From Myroides sp. N17-2 (GTDB lineage: Bacteria; Bacteroidota; Bacteroidia; Flavobacteriales; Flavobacteriaceae): a stretch of DNA of 56,965 nt. Below the pieces are notes generated by a model. That model worked only from the letters and a program-made list of their open reading frames with translations, was not told where the DNA came from and did no database searches. Shown here one piece after another: positions 17,458-25,988 of this stretch. The DNA is taken from assembly GCF_002286775.1 (NCBI RefSeq), contig NZ_NSGJ01000031.1, forward strand, positions 1-56,965, given 5' to 3'. Position 1 is the stretch's first letter. Every line of letters starts with the position of its first letter. The position numbers were made by a program, and so were the translations under genes.

Positions 17458-18030
17458 ATGATTAAAAAGACAACTTTTTACGAAAGAATAAGACAAGCAT
17501 TAGATTATTATAAAATAGAACCGAGTGATCTAGCTTTGTTGATTGGAGCGAGTTCAAGCAACATAAACGCTATGCTTAATGGGAAAGCAGGGGTTGCGTA
17601 TGAGAAAATGATTGCAATAAGTAAAGTTTTTGGATTGCAATATTATGAGTTCGGAAACCCTAAAGTTGAGTTTTTAGATTATAACCTCTTGGGTCAAAAA
17701 ACTCGTGAAGTGATTGCAAAAAGGAGAGAGAATGGTAAGTATAAACGTGATTTGACAAATAATTTATCCAAAAAATTGGATGTTTTAATAGATAAGAGAA
17801 ATTTTGATATACCAATATTGGCGAGTCAAGCTTTTGCAAAAATGAAAGTTACTACAGTTGGGAATAAAAGTACTGAGGTAACAAATTTATTACGAAAAAG
17901 CCCTAGAAATAAGGTTATATATGCGCTTGATATTAAGATGGGAAATTCTTTGGTTTTTATTCATAAAGATTTTTATGAGACTTATAATAAGATGAAAGAA
18001 GAAGAACTAAAGAAGGTTCTAAAGAAATAA
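17458..18030 (+). CDS. Cro/C1-type HTH protein
   Basis: A 190-aa protein with an N-terminal lambda-repressor-like HTH (residues ~7-65): YYKIEPSDLALLIGASSSNI is helices 2-3, and GKAGVAYEKMIAISKVFGLQ is helix 4 onward. The rest (residues 70-190) is Lys-rich and without a recognised effector domain; it does not carry a peptidase or toxin motif. It lies between the small RNA and the mob genes. A hairpin (caacaag/cttgttg, 17374-17392) in its leader could be an operator. It might regulate the mobile element carrying mobA/mobB. No partner toxin or antitoxin is visible. Confidence 0.75.
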   Translation: MIKKTTFYERIRQALDYYKIEPSDLALLIGASSSNINAMLNGKAGVAYEKMIAISKVFGLQYYEFGNPKVEFLDYNLLGQKTREVIAKRRENGKYKRDLTNNLSKKLDVLIDKRNFDIPILASQAFAKMKVTTVGNKSTEVTNLLRKSPRNKVIYALDIKMGNSLVFIHKDFYETYNKMKEEELKKVLKK

Positions 18031-18052
18031 GGCATTATCAAATCATTATTAT

Positions 18053-18105
18053 AGAAAGGATATATTTTTATCATTTATGAATTTATAAAAATGTAATTCC
18101 TTTCT
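18053..18105. repeat. Long imperfect inverted repeat; oriT candidate
   Basis: agaaagga (18053-18060) pairs with tcctttct (18098-18105), and inside it atttttat pairs with ataaaaat. A second hairpin, ctcaaa-gagaca-tttgag, is at 18183-18200. Both lie in the 221-bp space upstream of mobA, where oriT is usually located in Bacteroidota mobilisable elements. No T run follows, so it is not a typical terminator. The oriT role is inferred from position only. Confidence 0.4.
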
Positions 18106-18251
18106 ACGGATGACAGGCCTATATAGAGACTAAAAAACATAGTAAAAAATTGTAATTTGTAATATCTACTGCCAAATAATACCTCAAAGAGACATTTGAG
18201 TCAACCTCCTAATAGTAACTTGTATTTTGCCATAAATCAATACTTGTTACT

Positions 18252-18680
18252 ATGGAAAATACTACAAAAAATAAAGCGGTAAGAAAACCAAAATCAAACC
18301 CTAGAATACATTCACATTATTTTAAACTTACAGAGTCTGAAAATGCCAAATTACTTACTTTGTTTAAGTCATCAGGGCTAACAAGCAAATCAAAATTTCT
18401 GATATCTATGCTTTTAGATAGAGAAGTAAAGACCATAAGGGTAGATGTTGCTGCTTTACAGTATCATGCGACTCTAACTAAAGTTATTAGGGAGTTTAGG
18501 GCAATAGGAATAAATTACAATCAGATTGTAAAAATATACAATAAGCACTTTACATACGAAAGGGCTAAACATTATATATCAAGGCTTGAAGAGAATACCA
18601 AAAACCTATCAAAGCTTTGTTACTACATAATCAAACTTACTAAGGAGTTTGAAGACAAACATCTTAACTCTAATCCATAA
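18252..18680 (+). CDS. mobA: MobA-type relaxosome accessory protein
   Basis: A 142-aa basic protein matching the MobA/MobC-like accessory proteins of Bacteroidota conjugative and mobilisable elements. HSHYFKLTESENAKLLTLFK and SGLTSKSKFLISMLLDREVK form the ribbon-helix-helix-like DNA-binding part, and the helical C-terminal half has IREFRAIGINYNQIVKIYNK, a hallmark block (the AIGINYNQ motif). It binds oriT and helps load the relaxase. The relaxase gene starts 4 bp after its stop, so the two are one unit. Confidence 0.85.
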   Translation: MENTTKNKAVRKPKSNPRIHSHYFKLTESENAKLLTLFKSSGLTSKSKFLISMLLDREVKTIRVDVAALQYHATLTKVIREFRAIGINYNQIVKIYNKHFTYERAKHYISRLEENTKNLSKLCYYIIKLTKEFEDKHLNSNP

Positions 18681-18683
18681 GTT

Positions 18684-19970
18684 ATGATAGTTAAGATTGG
18701 TAAAGGAAAAGACTTATTAAAGACACTATCCTATAATCAGGTAAAGGTAGATAATAACAAGGGTTCTGTTTTGTTTACAAATAACTTACCAGAGCCATAT
18801 TATAATGCATCTAATTTTGTAGCCTTACTATATAAGCATTTCGAGCCCTACTTACTTCTAAACTATAAAACAGAGAAGATTGTAAGGCACATTTCTTTGA
18901 ATCCTAATCCTGTTGATAAAATTAGTGATGATATTTTATCTGAAATAGCAAAACAATATATGAAAGAAATGGGGTATGATAATCAACCTTATATTGTATA
19001 TAAGCACAGCGATATTGAAAGAGAACATATTCACATCGTAACAGTTTGTACAGATTTACAAGGAAAGCAAATAAATGATTCTTACGATTACTTCAGATCT
19101 GTAAAAGTATGTCATGAAATTGAAAAGCAGTTTAATCTTACTCCTGCTATAAAGCGGATAGACATAGAGTCAAATCAGATTCAGTTCAGACCAGTTGATT
19201 ATACTAAAGACAGTATAAAAACTCAAATAGCTTCAGTAATACGACATTTACCTAAGTACTATAATTATGATAGCTTGGAAAACTACAATGCTTTGCTATC
19301 GTTGTTTAATATAACTGCTAAAAAGGTGGAAGTGCCTTACTATAGTCAATTAAAATTAGGACTTGTTTATTTTGCGTTAGATAACCTTGGTAAGATTGCA
19401 AGCAATCCTCTAAAGGCGTCTTTGTTTGGTAAAAGTGCAGGCTATCATTCCTTAGTAGCGCAGTTTGAAAAGTCTAAAGACGTCTTACAAAAATCAAAAA
19501 CTGAATTAAAAGAGGTAGTTGAAATAATCTTAGATAAAGCAAACTCATTAGAAAGTTTTATAAATACACTTATAGATAAGGGAATAAATATTGTTATTTT
19601 TAAAAACAATGATAATCGCGTCTATGGAGCTAGCCTTATTGATCATAATTCAAAAGCAGTGTATAAAGATTCTGAGTTAAGTCAAAGCTTGCCTACTAAT
19701 ATATTGAACAAGAACTGGAGCGTTTCAAATGAAGCAATTAATGTAGAACAAGCAAAACCAAAAAAAGGATTAAGTAACAAAGAGGCTGAATCAAAAGAAG
19801 TTCTTGAGTTACATCCAATATTTGACTATTTGAATTCTGATTTAAATAGTTTAACTAGAAGTGATTTTGTTTCGTTCTTTAATTTGTTTTCTAATAATCT
19901 AGAAACAGATGACAACGAGTTAGAGTTAGAAAAGAAACTAAAACGAAAGAAAAAAGGAAGATCTTTCTAA
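18684..19970 (+). CDS. mobB: MobB-type relaxase / mobilisation nuclease
   Basis: A 428-aa relaxase of the Bacteroidota MobB type. The N-terminal ~160 residues carry the nuclease: the candidate nicking tyrosine in LLKTLSYNQVK (Tyr17) and the metal-binding histidines in YKHSDIEREHIHIVTVCTDL (His108, His115, His117). It cuts one strand at oriT and remains attached to the DNA during transfer. The C-terminal part is less conserved and ends in a very basic KKLKRKKKGRSF. The usual partner, a MobC/TraG coupling protein, is not found downstream; the polysaccharide locus begins instead, so only part of the element remains, or it relied on helper functions. Confidence 0.9.
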   Translation: MIVKIGKGKDLLKTLSYNQVKVDNNKGSVLFTNNLPEPYYNASNFVALLYKHFEPYLLLNYKTEKIVRHISLNPNPVDKISDDILSEIAKQYMKEMGYDNQPYIVYKHSDIEREHIHIVTVCTDLQGKQINDSYDYFRSVKVCHEIEKQFNLTPAIKRIDIESNQIQFRPVDYTKDSIKTQIASVIRHLPKYYNYDSLENYNALLSLFNITAKKVEVPYYSQLKLGLVYFALDNLGKIASNPLKASLFGKSAGYHSLVAQFEKSKDVLQKSKTELKEVVEIILDKANSLESFINTLIDKGINIVIFKNNDNRVYGASLIDHNSKAVYKDSELSQSLPTNILNKNWSVSNEAINVEQAKPKKGLSNKEAESKEVLELHPIFDYLNSDLNSLTRSDFVSFFNLFSNNLETDDNELELEKKLKRKKKGRSF

Positions 19971-20359
19971 CTAATAGGGTCTTTTAATCAGAATTAACTG
20001 CTAGTATTTAGAGTAGTTAGAAGTGGGATGAGAAGTTATGTTTTAGTTTGAGTTGTGAGAGTTACTTTTTAAGTTAGACCGCATGAGCTGTTTTTTATTT
20101 GTTTTTTATTAATATTTGGATTGTATTTTTAAAATATTCGTATCTATTATGTTTGTGTTGTGAATAGATTAACTAATGTGTTTGTGTTCTTATCTTTTTA
20201 AAATTTAGTTTTCTTATACTTCACTAGTAAAAACAGCTACTCCACACAAAAAGTAAACTTTTTGTTGCACCCCAATATTATAAAAGTGTACATTTGTAAC
20301 TTATTGTTAAAAAATATCGACAATTACTGACATCAAAGTATATTTGAGAGATAACAATA
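19971..20359 (+). promoter_or_regulatory. Intergenic region with the promoter of the polysaccharide locus
   Basis: The best promoter in this 389-bp gap is a TTG at 20265-20267 and TACATTTG at 20289-20296, 21 bases apart, which fits the flavobacterial TTG-N17-23-TAnnTTTG pattern. It lies about 64 bases before the first gene of the polysaccharide locus. No gene or terminator is recognised in the rest. Confidence 0.55.
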
Positions 20360-21715
20360 ATGAAAAAAACTATGGAAAAAGAAGTTAAAATCGCTGTAAT
20401 AGGGCAGGGCTATGTGGGGCTACCATTGGCGTTAGCCTTCGCACAACATTTCCCTGTAGTGGGATTCGATATTAAGGAAAGCCGTGTAGCTGAGTTACAG
20501 CAAGGAGTTGACCTTACGAAAGAAGTGGATGAGAGTCAACTGAAAGTTTCTATGTTTACCTATACGAACTCAGGTGGGATTAAAGGGTATAAGCCAAGTA
20601 CAAGTATAAGTGATATCGCTGATGCGAATATCTATATCATTACGGTACCGACGCCGATTAACCAATTTAATGCACCTGACCTATCACCCCTTAAATCTTC
20701 GTCTAAATTAGTTGGTTCGGTTCTAAAGCAAGGAGATATTGTGATCTATGAATCTACAGTATATCCAGGATGTACAGAAGAAGAATGCATCCCTGTATTA
20801 GAAGAGACTTCAAAGCTAGTGTTTAACCGCAACTTTTATGTGGGGTATTCACCAGAGCGCATTAACCCAGGGGATAAAATCAATACATTAGAGAATATCG
20901 TCAAAGTTACTTCAGGTAGTACACCTGCCGTAGCGGATGAGATAGATGAATTATACCGCACGATTATCAAGGCGGGTACGCATAAGGCGCCTTCACTGAA
21001 GGTAGCAGAAGCGGCGAAAGTAATCGAGAATGCACAGCGAGATGTCAATATCTCTTTCGTGAATGAGTTGGCGCTTATCTTTGATAGGCTGGGCATCGAT
21101 ACACAGGATGTATTAGAAGCCGCAGGCACGAAGTTCAATTTCCTTAAGTATAAACCAGGATTAGTAGGGGGACACTGTATCTCAGTGGATCCGTATTACC
21201 TAGCGCATAAAGCCATCCAAGTAGGGTATTACCCTGATGTGATTCTATCGGGACGTCGTGTGAATGACGAGATTCCTGTGTTTATCGCTAGTAAAGTAGT
21301 GAAACTAATGATCCAAAAAGGTATCGATGTAAGTCGCTCTAGGGTATTGCTGTTAGGGATAGCCTTTAAGGAGAATTGTCCTGATACGCGTAATACGAAG
21401 GTAGCGAAGATATACGAAGAGCTAGTGTCTTATGGTATCGAAGTGGATGTATATGATCCGTGGGTAAATCCTGTGGAAGTGAATAGGGAGTATGGGATTG
21501 AAGTGATGACTACGGAGGAAGAGCTGAGAGAACACCGCTACTTAAGAACAGATCACCGCTATGGCTTAATGCCTAGTCCATATAATGCTGTTTTACTAAT
21601 GACAGCACATAAGGAGTTTAAGGAGATAGATGTTAGGGAACTAATTAATGAACCTGGGATTATCTATGATGCGAAAGCAGTATTGGATCGTGGAATAGTA
21701 GATGCAAGATTGTAA
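20360..21715 (+). CDS. tviB: UDP-N-acetylhexosamine 6-dehydrogenase (TviB/WbpO type)
   Basis: A 451-aa nucleotide-sugar dehydrogenase that oxidises C6 of UDP-GlcNAc or UDP-GalNAc to the uronic acid with two NAD+. The Rossmann motif is IAVIGQGYVGLPLALAFAQ (residues 11-29), and the catalytic cysteine is Cys273 in GLVGGHCISVDPYY. PTPINQFNAPDL and the C-terminal GIAFKENCPDTRNTK are typical of the TviB/WbpO branch rather than of UDP-glucose dehydrogenase. First gene of the polysaccharide locus and clearly more GC-rich in codon use (gcg, cgc) than the core genes that follow, as expected for a conserved flank around a variable core. Two short hairpins separate it from wecB. Confidence 0.88.
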   Translation: MKKTMEKEVKIAVIGQGYVGLPLALAFAQHFPVVGFDIKESRVAELQQGVDLTKEVDESQLKVSMFTYTNSGGIKGYKPSTSISDIADANIYIITVPTPINQFNAPDLSPLKSSSKLVGSVLKQGDIVIYESTVYPGCTEEECIPVLEETSKLVFNRNFYVGYSPERINPGDKINTLENIVKVTSGSTPAVADEIDELYRTIIKAGTHKAPSLKVAEAAKVIENAQRDVNISFVNELALIFDRLGIDTQDVLEAAGTKFNFLKYKPGLVGGHCISVDPYYLAHKAIQVGYYPDVILSGRRVNDEIPVFIASKVVKLMIQKGIDVSRSRVLLLGIAFKENCPDTRNTKVAKIYEELVSYGIEVDVYDPWVNPVEVNREYGIEVMTTEEELREHRYLRTDHRYGLMPSPYNAVLLMTAHKEFKEIDVRELINEPGIIYDAKAVLDRGIVDARL

Positions 21716-21841
21716 GAATTAATAGGGCGAATGAGGATTTCCGTATAAGTATTAGTCGGAAATGAGTATCTTCGCGAGTCGAGAATGCTAAAAGGCATTT
21801 AGAAATAATTGATAAGTAGATTGTAATAATATTAATCAGTG

Positions 21842-22963
21842 ATGAAAAAGAATTTAATAGTATTCGGTACAAGACCAGAGGCAATAAAAATGGCGCCATT
21901 GGTGAAAGAGTTTAAAAAGCATAATGATCAATTTGATACTCGCGTATGTGTAACTGCACAGCATAGAGAGATGCTTGACCAAGTATTAGCTTTTTTTGAT
22001 ATCGTACCTGAATACGATTTGAATTTGATGAAACCTAATCAAAATTTGTACTCCTTGACTGGAGATATTATTGTAGGTTTAAAACCTATTTTAGAAGAGT
22101 TTCAGCCAGATTATGTGTATGTGCATGGAGATACCACGACTACAATGTCAGCTAGTATAGCGGCGTTTTATAGTGGTGCAAAGGTGTGTCATGTGGAAGC
22201 AGGATTGCGTACTCATGATAAACGTGCGCCTTTTCCAGAGGAAATTAATAGACAGATTACAGGTAGGGTAACAGATTACCATTTTGCACCAACAACAGCT
22301 TCTGAAGCGAATTTGTTAAGAGAGAATATTGCATCTAAAGATATCTTAATTACAGGAAATACAGTAATTGATGCTTTATTAGAAAGTGTTGAAAGAGTAG
22401 AAGATTTGCAAAATACTGAAATAGATCAATTAAAGACGATTGTTGATACTACTAAGAAATTAGTCTTAGTGACAGGGCATAGACGTGAGAATCATGGAGA
22501 TGGTTTTATTCGTATCTGTGAGGCATTAAAAGAAATTGCTACTACAAACAAGGATGTACAGATTATATATCCAGTACATTTGAATCCAAATGTAAAAGGA
22601 CCTGTATATGAAATTCTGTCAGGGATAAATAATATCCATTTGATAGCTCCTTTAGCTTATCCTTCATTTGTTTGGTTGATGAATAAAAGTTATATGATTG
22701 TGACGGATAGTGGAGGGGTACAAGAAGAAGCACCTAGTTTAGGTAAACCCGTATTAGTAATGCGTGATACTACAGAACGTCCAGAGGCAGTAGCTGCAGG
22801 AACAGTAATTTTAGTAGGTACTGATAAAGAGAAGATAGTTAGTGAAGCAAATAGTCTATTAACAGATACAACACGATATGCACAGATGTCTGCTTTACAC
22901 AATCCTTATGGAGATGGTAAGGCATGTGAACGCATTGTAGAATTTATCAGCAAATTACAGTAG
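21842..22963 (+). CDS. wecB: UDP-N-acetylglucosamine 2-epimerase, non-hydrolysing
   Basis: A 373-aa enzyme converting UDP-GlcNAc to UDP-ManNAc in the cytoplasm. Start chosen at the ATG at 21842, since a GTG one codon earlier adds only one residue. Signature blocks in order: FGTRPEAIKMAPL at the N-terminus, HGDTTTTMSASIAAFYSGAK, VEAGLRTHDKRAPFPEEINR, VTGHRRENHGDGF and TDSGGVQEEAPSLGKPVLVM, which together form the active site and nucleotide site of WecB/MnaA. The wecC gene follows directly, so the pair produces UDP-ManNAcA. Confidence 0.95.
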   Translation: MKKNLIVFGTRPEAIKMAPLVKEFKKHNDQFDTRVCVTAQHREMLDQVLAFFDIVPEYDLNLMKPNQNLYSLTGDIIVGLKPILEEFQPDYVYVHGDTTTTMSASIAAFYSGAKVCHVEAGLRTHDKRAPFPEEINRQITGRVTDYHFAPTTASEANLLRENIASKDILITGNTVIDALLESVERVEDLQNTEIDQLKTIVDTTKKLVLVTGHRRENHGDGFIRICEALKEIATTNKDVQIIYPVHLNPNVKGPVYEILSGINNIHLIAPLAYPSFVWLMNKSYMIVTDSGGVQEEAPSLGKPVLVMRDTTERPEAVAAGTVILVGTDKEKIVSEANSLLTDTTRYAQMSALHNPYGDGKACERIVEFISKLQ

Positions 22964-23000
22964 ATACATAATACTTTACGTCTAATAAAGAATTAAGAAT

Positions 23001-23025
23001 TGCTTCACACGGATTACAAATCCGC
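23001..23025. repeat. Dispersed repeat with hairpin before wecC
   Basis: tgcttcacacggatt (23001-23015) is found again at 40067-40081. Here it forms a hairpin, cggatt-aca-aatccg (23010-23024). Elements with such an aatccg palindrome are scattered through many flavobacterial genomes. It lies in the short gap between wecB and wecC and should not be read as the start of wecC. Confidence 0.5.
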
Positions 23026-23062
23026 GCGAGCAAATCACAAAATCACAAAAAAACAAAAGAAA

Positions 23063-24271
23063 ATGAATACACAAGTAGTAACTATAGGGTTAGGGTATAT
23101 AGGATTACCAACATCTGCATTAATTGCCCAAAATAAGATTGGAGTACATGGGGTTGATATTTCACAACATGTAGTAGATACGATTAATGCAGGTAAGATT
23201 CATATTGTAGAACCAGATTTAGATAAGGCAGTTGCTGAGGCAGTAGCCGCAGGTTATTTAAAGGCTGCTACAACACCTATAGTTGCAAATACATATTTAG
23301 TAGTTGTCCCGACTCCTTTTAAAGGAAATCACGAACCAGATATATCTTATGTAAAAGCTGCTACTACCGCTATTCTTCCTTTGTTAAAAGAAGAGGATTT
23401 GTATATTATTGAGTCTACTTCTCCAGTTGGAACAACAGAAAAGATGATGGAATATATCTTTACAGAACGCCCTGAATTAGTTGGTAAGATATTCTTGGCA
23501 TATTGCCCAGAGAGAGTATTACCTGGTAATGTGATGTATGAATTAGTACACAATGATCGAGTGATTGGTGGTGTTGATGAAGCTTCCACTCAAAAAGCGA
23601 TTGCTTTTTATAGTCAATTTGTACAAGGAACTTTACACCCAACAAATGCTAGAACTGCTGAGATGTGTAAGTTGACAGAAAACTCTTCTCGCGATGTTCA
23701 GATTGCATTTGCTAATGAGTTGTCATTAATCTGTGATAAAGCTGGTATTAATGTATGGGAACTAATTGACTTAGCAAATAAGCACCCTCGTGTGAATATT
23801 TTACACCCTGGTTGTGGAGTAGGAGGACATTGTATTGCTGTAGATCCGTACTTTATTGTTTCGGAATTTCCAATGGAATCAAGAATTATAGCACAAGCGA
23901 GAGAAATTAATAATTATAAGTCATTCTGGTGTGCTGAGAAAGTAAAATCAGCACGTTTAGAGTTTGAATTAAAACAAGGTCGTCAACCAGCTATTGCAGT
24001 GATGGGGCTGGCATTTAAACCGAATATTGATGATTTAAGAGAATCACCTGCTATTTATATTGCGGAGCGTATTTTACAAGATTCAGGAGATGCAGATATG
24101 TTTATTGTAGAGCCAAACGTAGAAGACCATAAGATATTTAAACTAACAGATTATAAAGTAGCAGTAGAGAAAGCAGATATCGTTGTTTTCTTAGTAGCAC
24201 ATAAAGAGTTTAAAAACCTTGATATTCCAGTAAATAAAGTAGTATTGGACTTTTGTGGTATAAAAAAGTAA
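23063..24271 (+). CDS. wecC: UDP-N-acetyl-D-mannosamine dehydrogenase
   Basis: A 402-aa enzyme oxidising UDP-ManNAc to UDP-ManNAcA. Start at the ATG at 23063, which puts the Rossmann motif VVTIGLGYIGLPTSALIAQN at the N-terminus; an upstream TTG-initiated extension runs through repeat DNA and is rejected. PFKGNHEPDISYV, the AYCPERVLPGN segment, and catalytic Cys257 in PGCGVGGHCIAVDPYF are diagnostic of WecC, distinct from the TviB-type enzyme encoded earlier. Four bases separate it from the asparagine-synthase-like gene. Confidence 0.95.
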   Translation: MNTQVVTIGLGYIGLPTSALIAQNKIGVHGVDISQHVVDTINAGKIHIVEPDLDKAVAEAVAAGYLKAATTPIVANTYLVVVPTPFKGNHEPDISYVKAATTAILPLLKEEDLYIIESTSPVGTTEKMMEYIFTERPELVGKIFLAYCPERVLPGNVMYELVHNDRVIGGVDEASTQKAIAFYSQFVQGTLHPTNARTAEMCKLTENSSRDVQIAFANELSLICDKAGINVWELIDLANKHPRVNILHPGCGVGGHCIAVDPYFIVSEFPMESRIIAQAREINNYKSFWCAEKVKSARLEFELKQGRQPAIAVMGLAFKPNIDDLRESPAIYIAERILQDSGDADMFIVEPNVEDHKIFKLTDYKVAVEKADIVVFLVAHKEFKNLDIPVNKVVLDFCGIKK

Positions 24272-24275
24272 TCAA

Positions 24276-25985
24276 ATGATAGGATTTACAGGTAAAATTA
24301 AATTAGTTCATTCAGTAGTTGAGAATGAGGAATTCTCCGTTTCTACTTTTAAGAATGTTAATATTGAAATTACAAGAACTTCTAATGGTAAGTTTTTAAA
24401 GGATAAGGTGTTTTTTGAACGTGAAGGTTTTCTTTTTTTAATTGAAGGAGTTATAACTAATACTAGTGAGTTAATTAAAAAGTATCAATGTTCTAATTGG
24501 GAGGAAGTTTTTTATGCTTCATTCCAAAGTAATAAAAAGTCTTTTTTTAATGAATTTAGAGGTTCGTTTTGTGGTTTAGTATATGATTTAAATACAAATC
24601 ATTTAGTTTTGTTTGTAGATCAATTAAGAACGAAAGATATTTATTATTCTAAAGATGAAGAACATTTTTACTTTAGTACAGATATAGCAAAATTAGTTGA
24701 AGTAGAAAAAGGGAAGTATGTTTTAGATATTGATGCAGCATATTTGTTGTTAACATTTGGTGCGACATTAGAAGAAAGAACATTGTTCAGTAGTATTAGA
24801 AAGTTACCTTATGGATCATCTTTGCAGGTTTTAGACAGTACCTTAACTATAGAATCATATTATAAAATAGATATTGATTATAGTGGAAGTAATAAAAAGA
24901 GTAATTTAGAACATATAGAGCAAATTGATAAGTTGTTTCGACAAGCTATTGACAGACAGTTTTCAAAGGATGTGGAGTATGGCTATAATCACCTTGTTGG
25001 TCTTAGCGCGGGAAGAGATAGTAGAATGACTACTTGGGTTTCTAACAAGATGGGGTATAACCAAGATGTGATGAGTTTTACGTTTTCGGAAAGTGATCAG
25101 TTAGATGAAATGGTACCTAAGCAAATAGCGAGAGATTTAAATATTGAATGGGTATTTAAGGCTTTAGATAATGGAAACTGTTTTAAATTTTTTGAGAAAG
25201 TGAATGAGGTGCTGTGTGGAGAATTAAGTCTTCAAAATGTATTACATGGATATTCTTTTTTGAAAAATTTCAACTTTAGTAATTATGGAATGATTCATTC
25301 TGGACAGGTTGGTGATGGTGTAATAAACTATTATGGTAATGTAAGTGTTAGTAATTCTTTAATGCAAATACCATATGTACAGAGTAAGATGTTAATGAAT
25401 AGAGTGATAGAAAGAAATATTGTTTCTTTAAGTGATTATAAGAGTGATGAGGAGTTTGTACATGTTAATCGTGGTATTGGTGTAACATTAGGATCAGCGC
25501 AATTCATTTATCAGTTTACAGAAACATTTTCTCCTTTTACTGATATTGATTTAATGAATTATTGTTTTACAGTTCCTTATGACATTCGTAAAGGGTTGAA
25601 ATTATACGATGATTGGATGATTAATAAATATCCTGAATCTACAAAGTATTCGCATAATGGTAGAAAGATTGGTGGGAAAGAGATTACTTTCATGGGAAAG
25701 AGTAGTACATTAGGTGAGTTACCAGAAAAAATAATACGTACTGCTAAAAATACTTTTTTTAATAGCAGTAAAGGTCTTGCTTTAACAGGGATGAATCCGA
25801 TGGATCGATGGTATCTTGAAAATAGTTCTCTTAGAAGCAAAATTGACAACTATTATGATGAGAATATTAATCTAGTTACAGATGATATTTTAAAGAGTGA
25901 TGTGGAGATTTTGTTTAAAAATGGTAATGTTGGAGACAAAATGCAAGTGATAACTTTATTAACTACATTAAAACAGTATTTTTAG
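24276..25985 (+). CDS. Asparagine synthase-like protein without the glutaminase cysteine
   Basis: A 569-aa protein with the two-domain layout of asparagine synthetase B. The N-terminal Ntn-like domain (residues 1-200) keeps FRGSFCGLVYDLNTNHLVLF but starts MIGFTG where glutamine-dependent enzymes have MCG, so the catalytic Cys2 is absent. The C-terminal domain (from ~215) has the ATP-pyrophosphatase loop as LSAGRDSRM (244-250) in place of SGGxDS. Related proteins are often found in polysaccharide loci, where some amidate uronic acids; with WecC and TviB present, amidation of a uronate is a fair guess, but nitrogen would have to come from ammonia. It may instead have a changed function. Confidence 0.75.
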   Translation: MIGFTGKIKLVHSVVENEEFSVSTFKNVNIEITRTSNGKFLKDKVFFEREGFLFLIEGVITNTSELIKKYQCSNWEEVFYASFQSNKKSFFNEFRGSFCGLVYDLNTNHLVLFVDQLRTKDIYYSKDEEHFYFSTDIAKLVEVEKGKYVLDIDAAYLLLTFGATLEERTLFSSIRKLPYGSSLQVLDSTLTIESYYKIDIDYSGSNKKSNLEHIEQIDKLFRQAIDRQFSKDVEYGYNHLVGLSAGRDSRMTTWVSNKMGYNQDVMSFTFSESDQLDEMVPKQIARDLNIEWVFKALDNGNCFKFFEKVNEVLCGELSLQNVLHGYSFLKNFNFSNYGMIHSGQVGDGVINYYGNVSVSNSLMQIPYVQSKMLMNRVIERNIVSLSDYKSDEEFVHVNRGIGVTLGSAQFIYQFTETFSPFTDIDLMNYCFTVPYDIRKGLKLYDDWMINKYPESTKYSHNGRKIGGKEITFMGKSSTLGELPEKIIRTAKNTFFNSSKGLALTGMNPMDRWYLENSSLRSKIDNYYDENINLVTDDILKSDVEILFKNGNVGDKMQVITLLTTLKQYF

Positions 25986-25988
25986 TTT

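Noticed and set aside
17458..18030. HTH protein as an antitoxin
   Set aside because: No small partner gene lies next to it, and its C-terminal half shows no known toxin or antitoxin motif.
23000..23062. N-terminal extension of wecC from a TTG codon
   Set aside because: The extra 21 residues come from a hairpin repeat also found at 40067; the Rossmann motif starts normally after the ATG at 23063.
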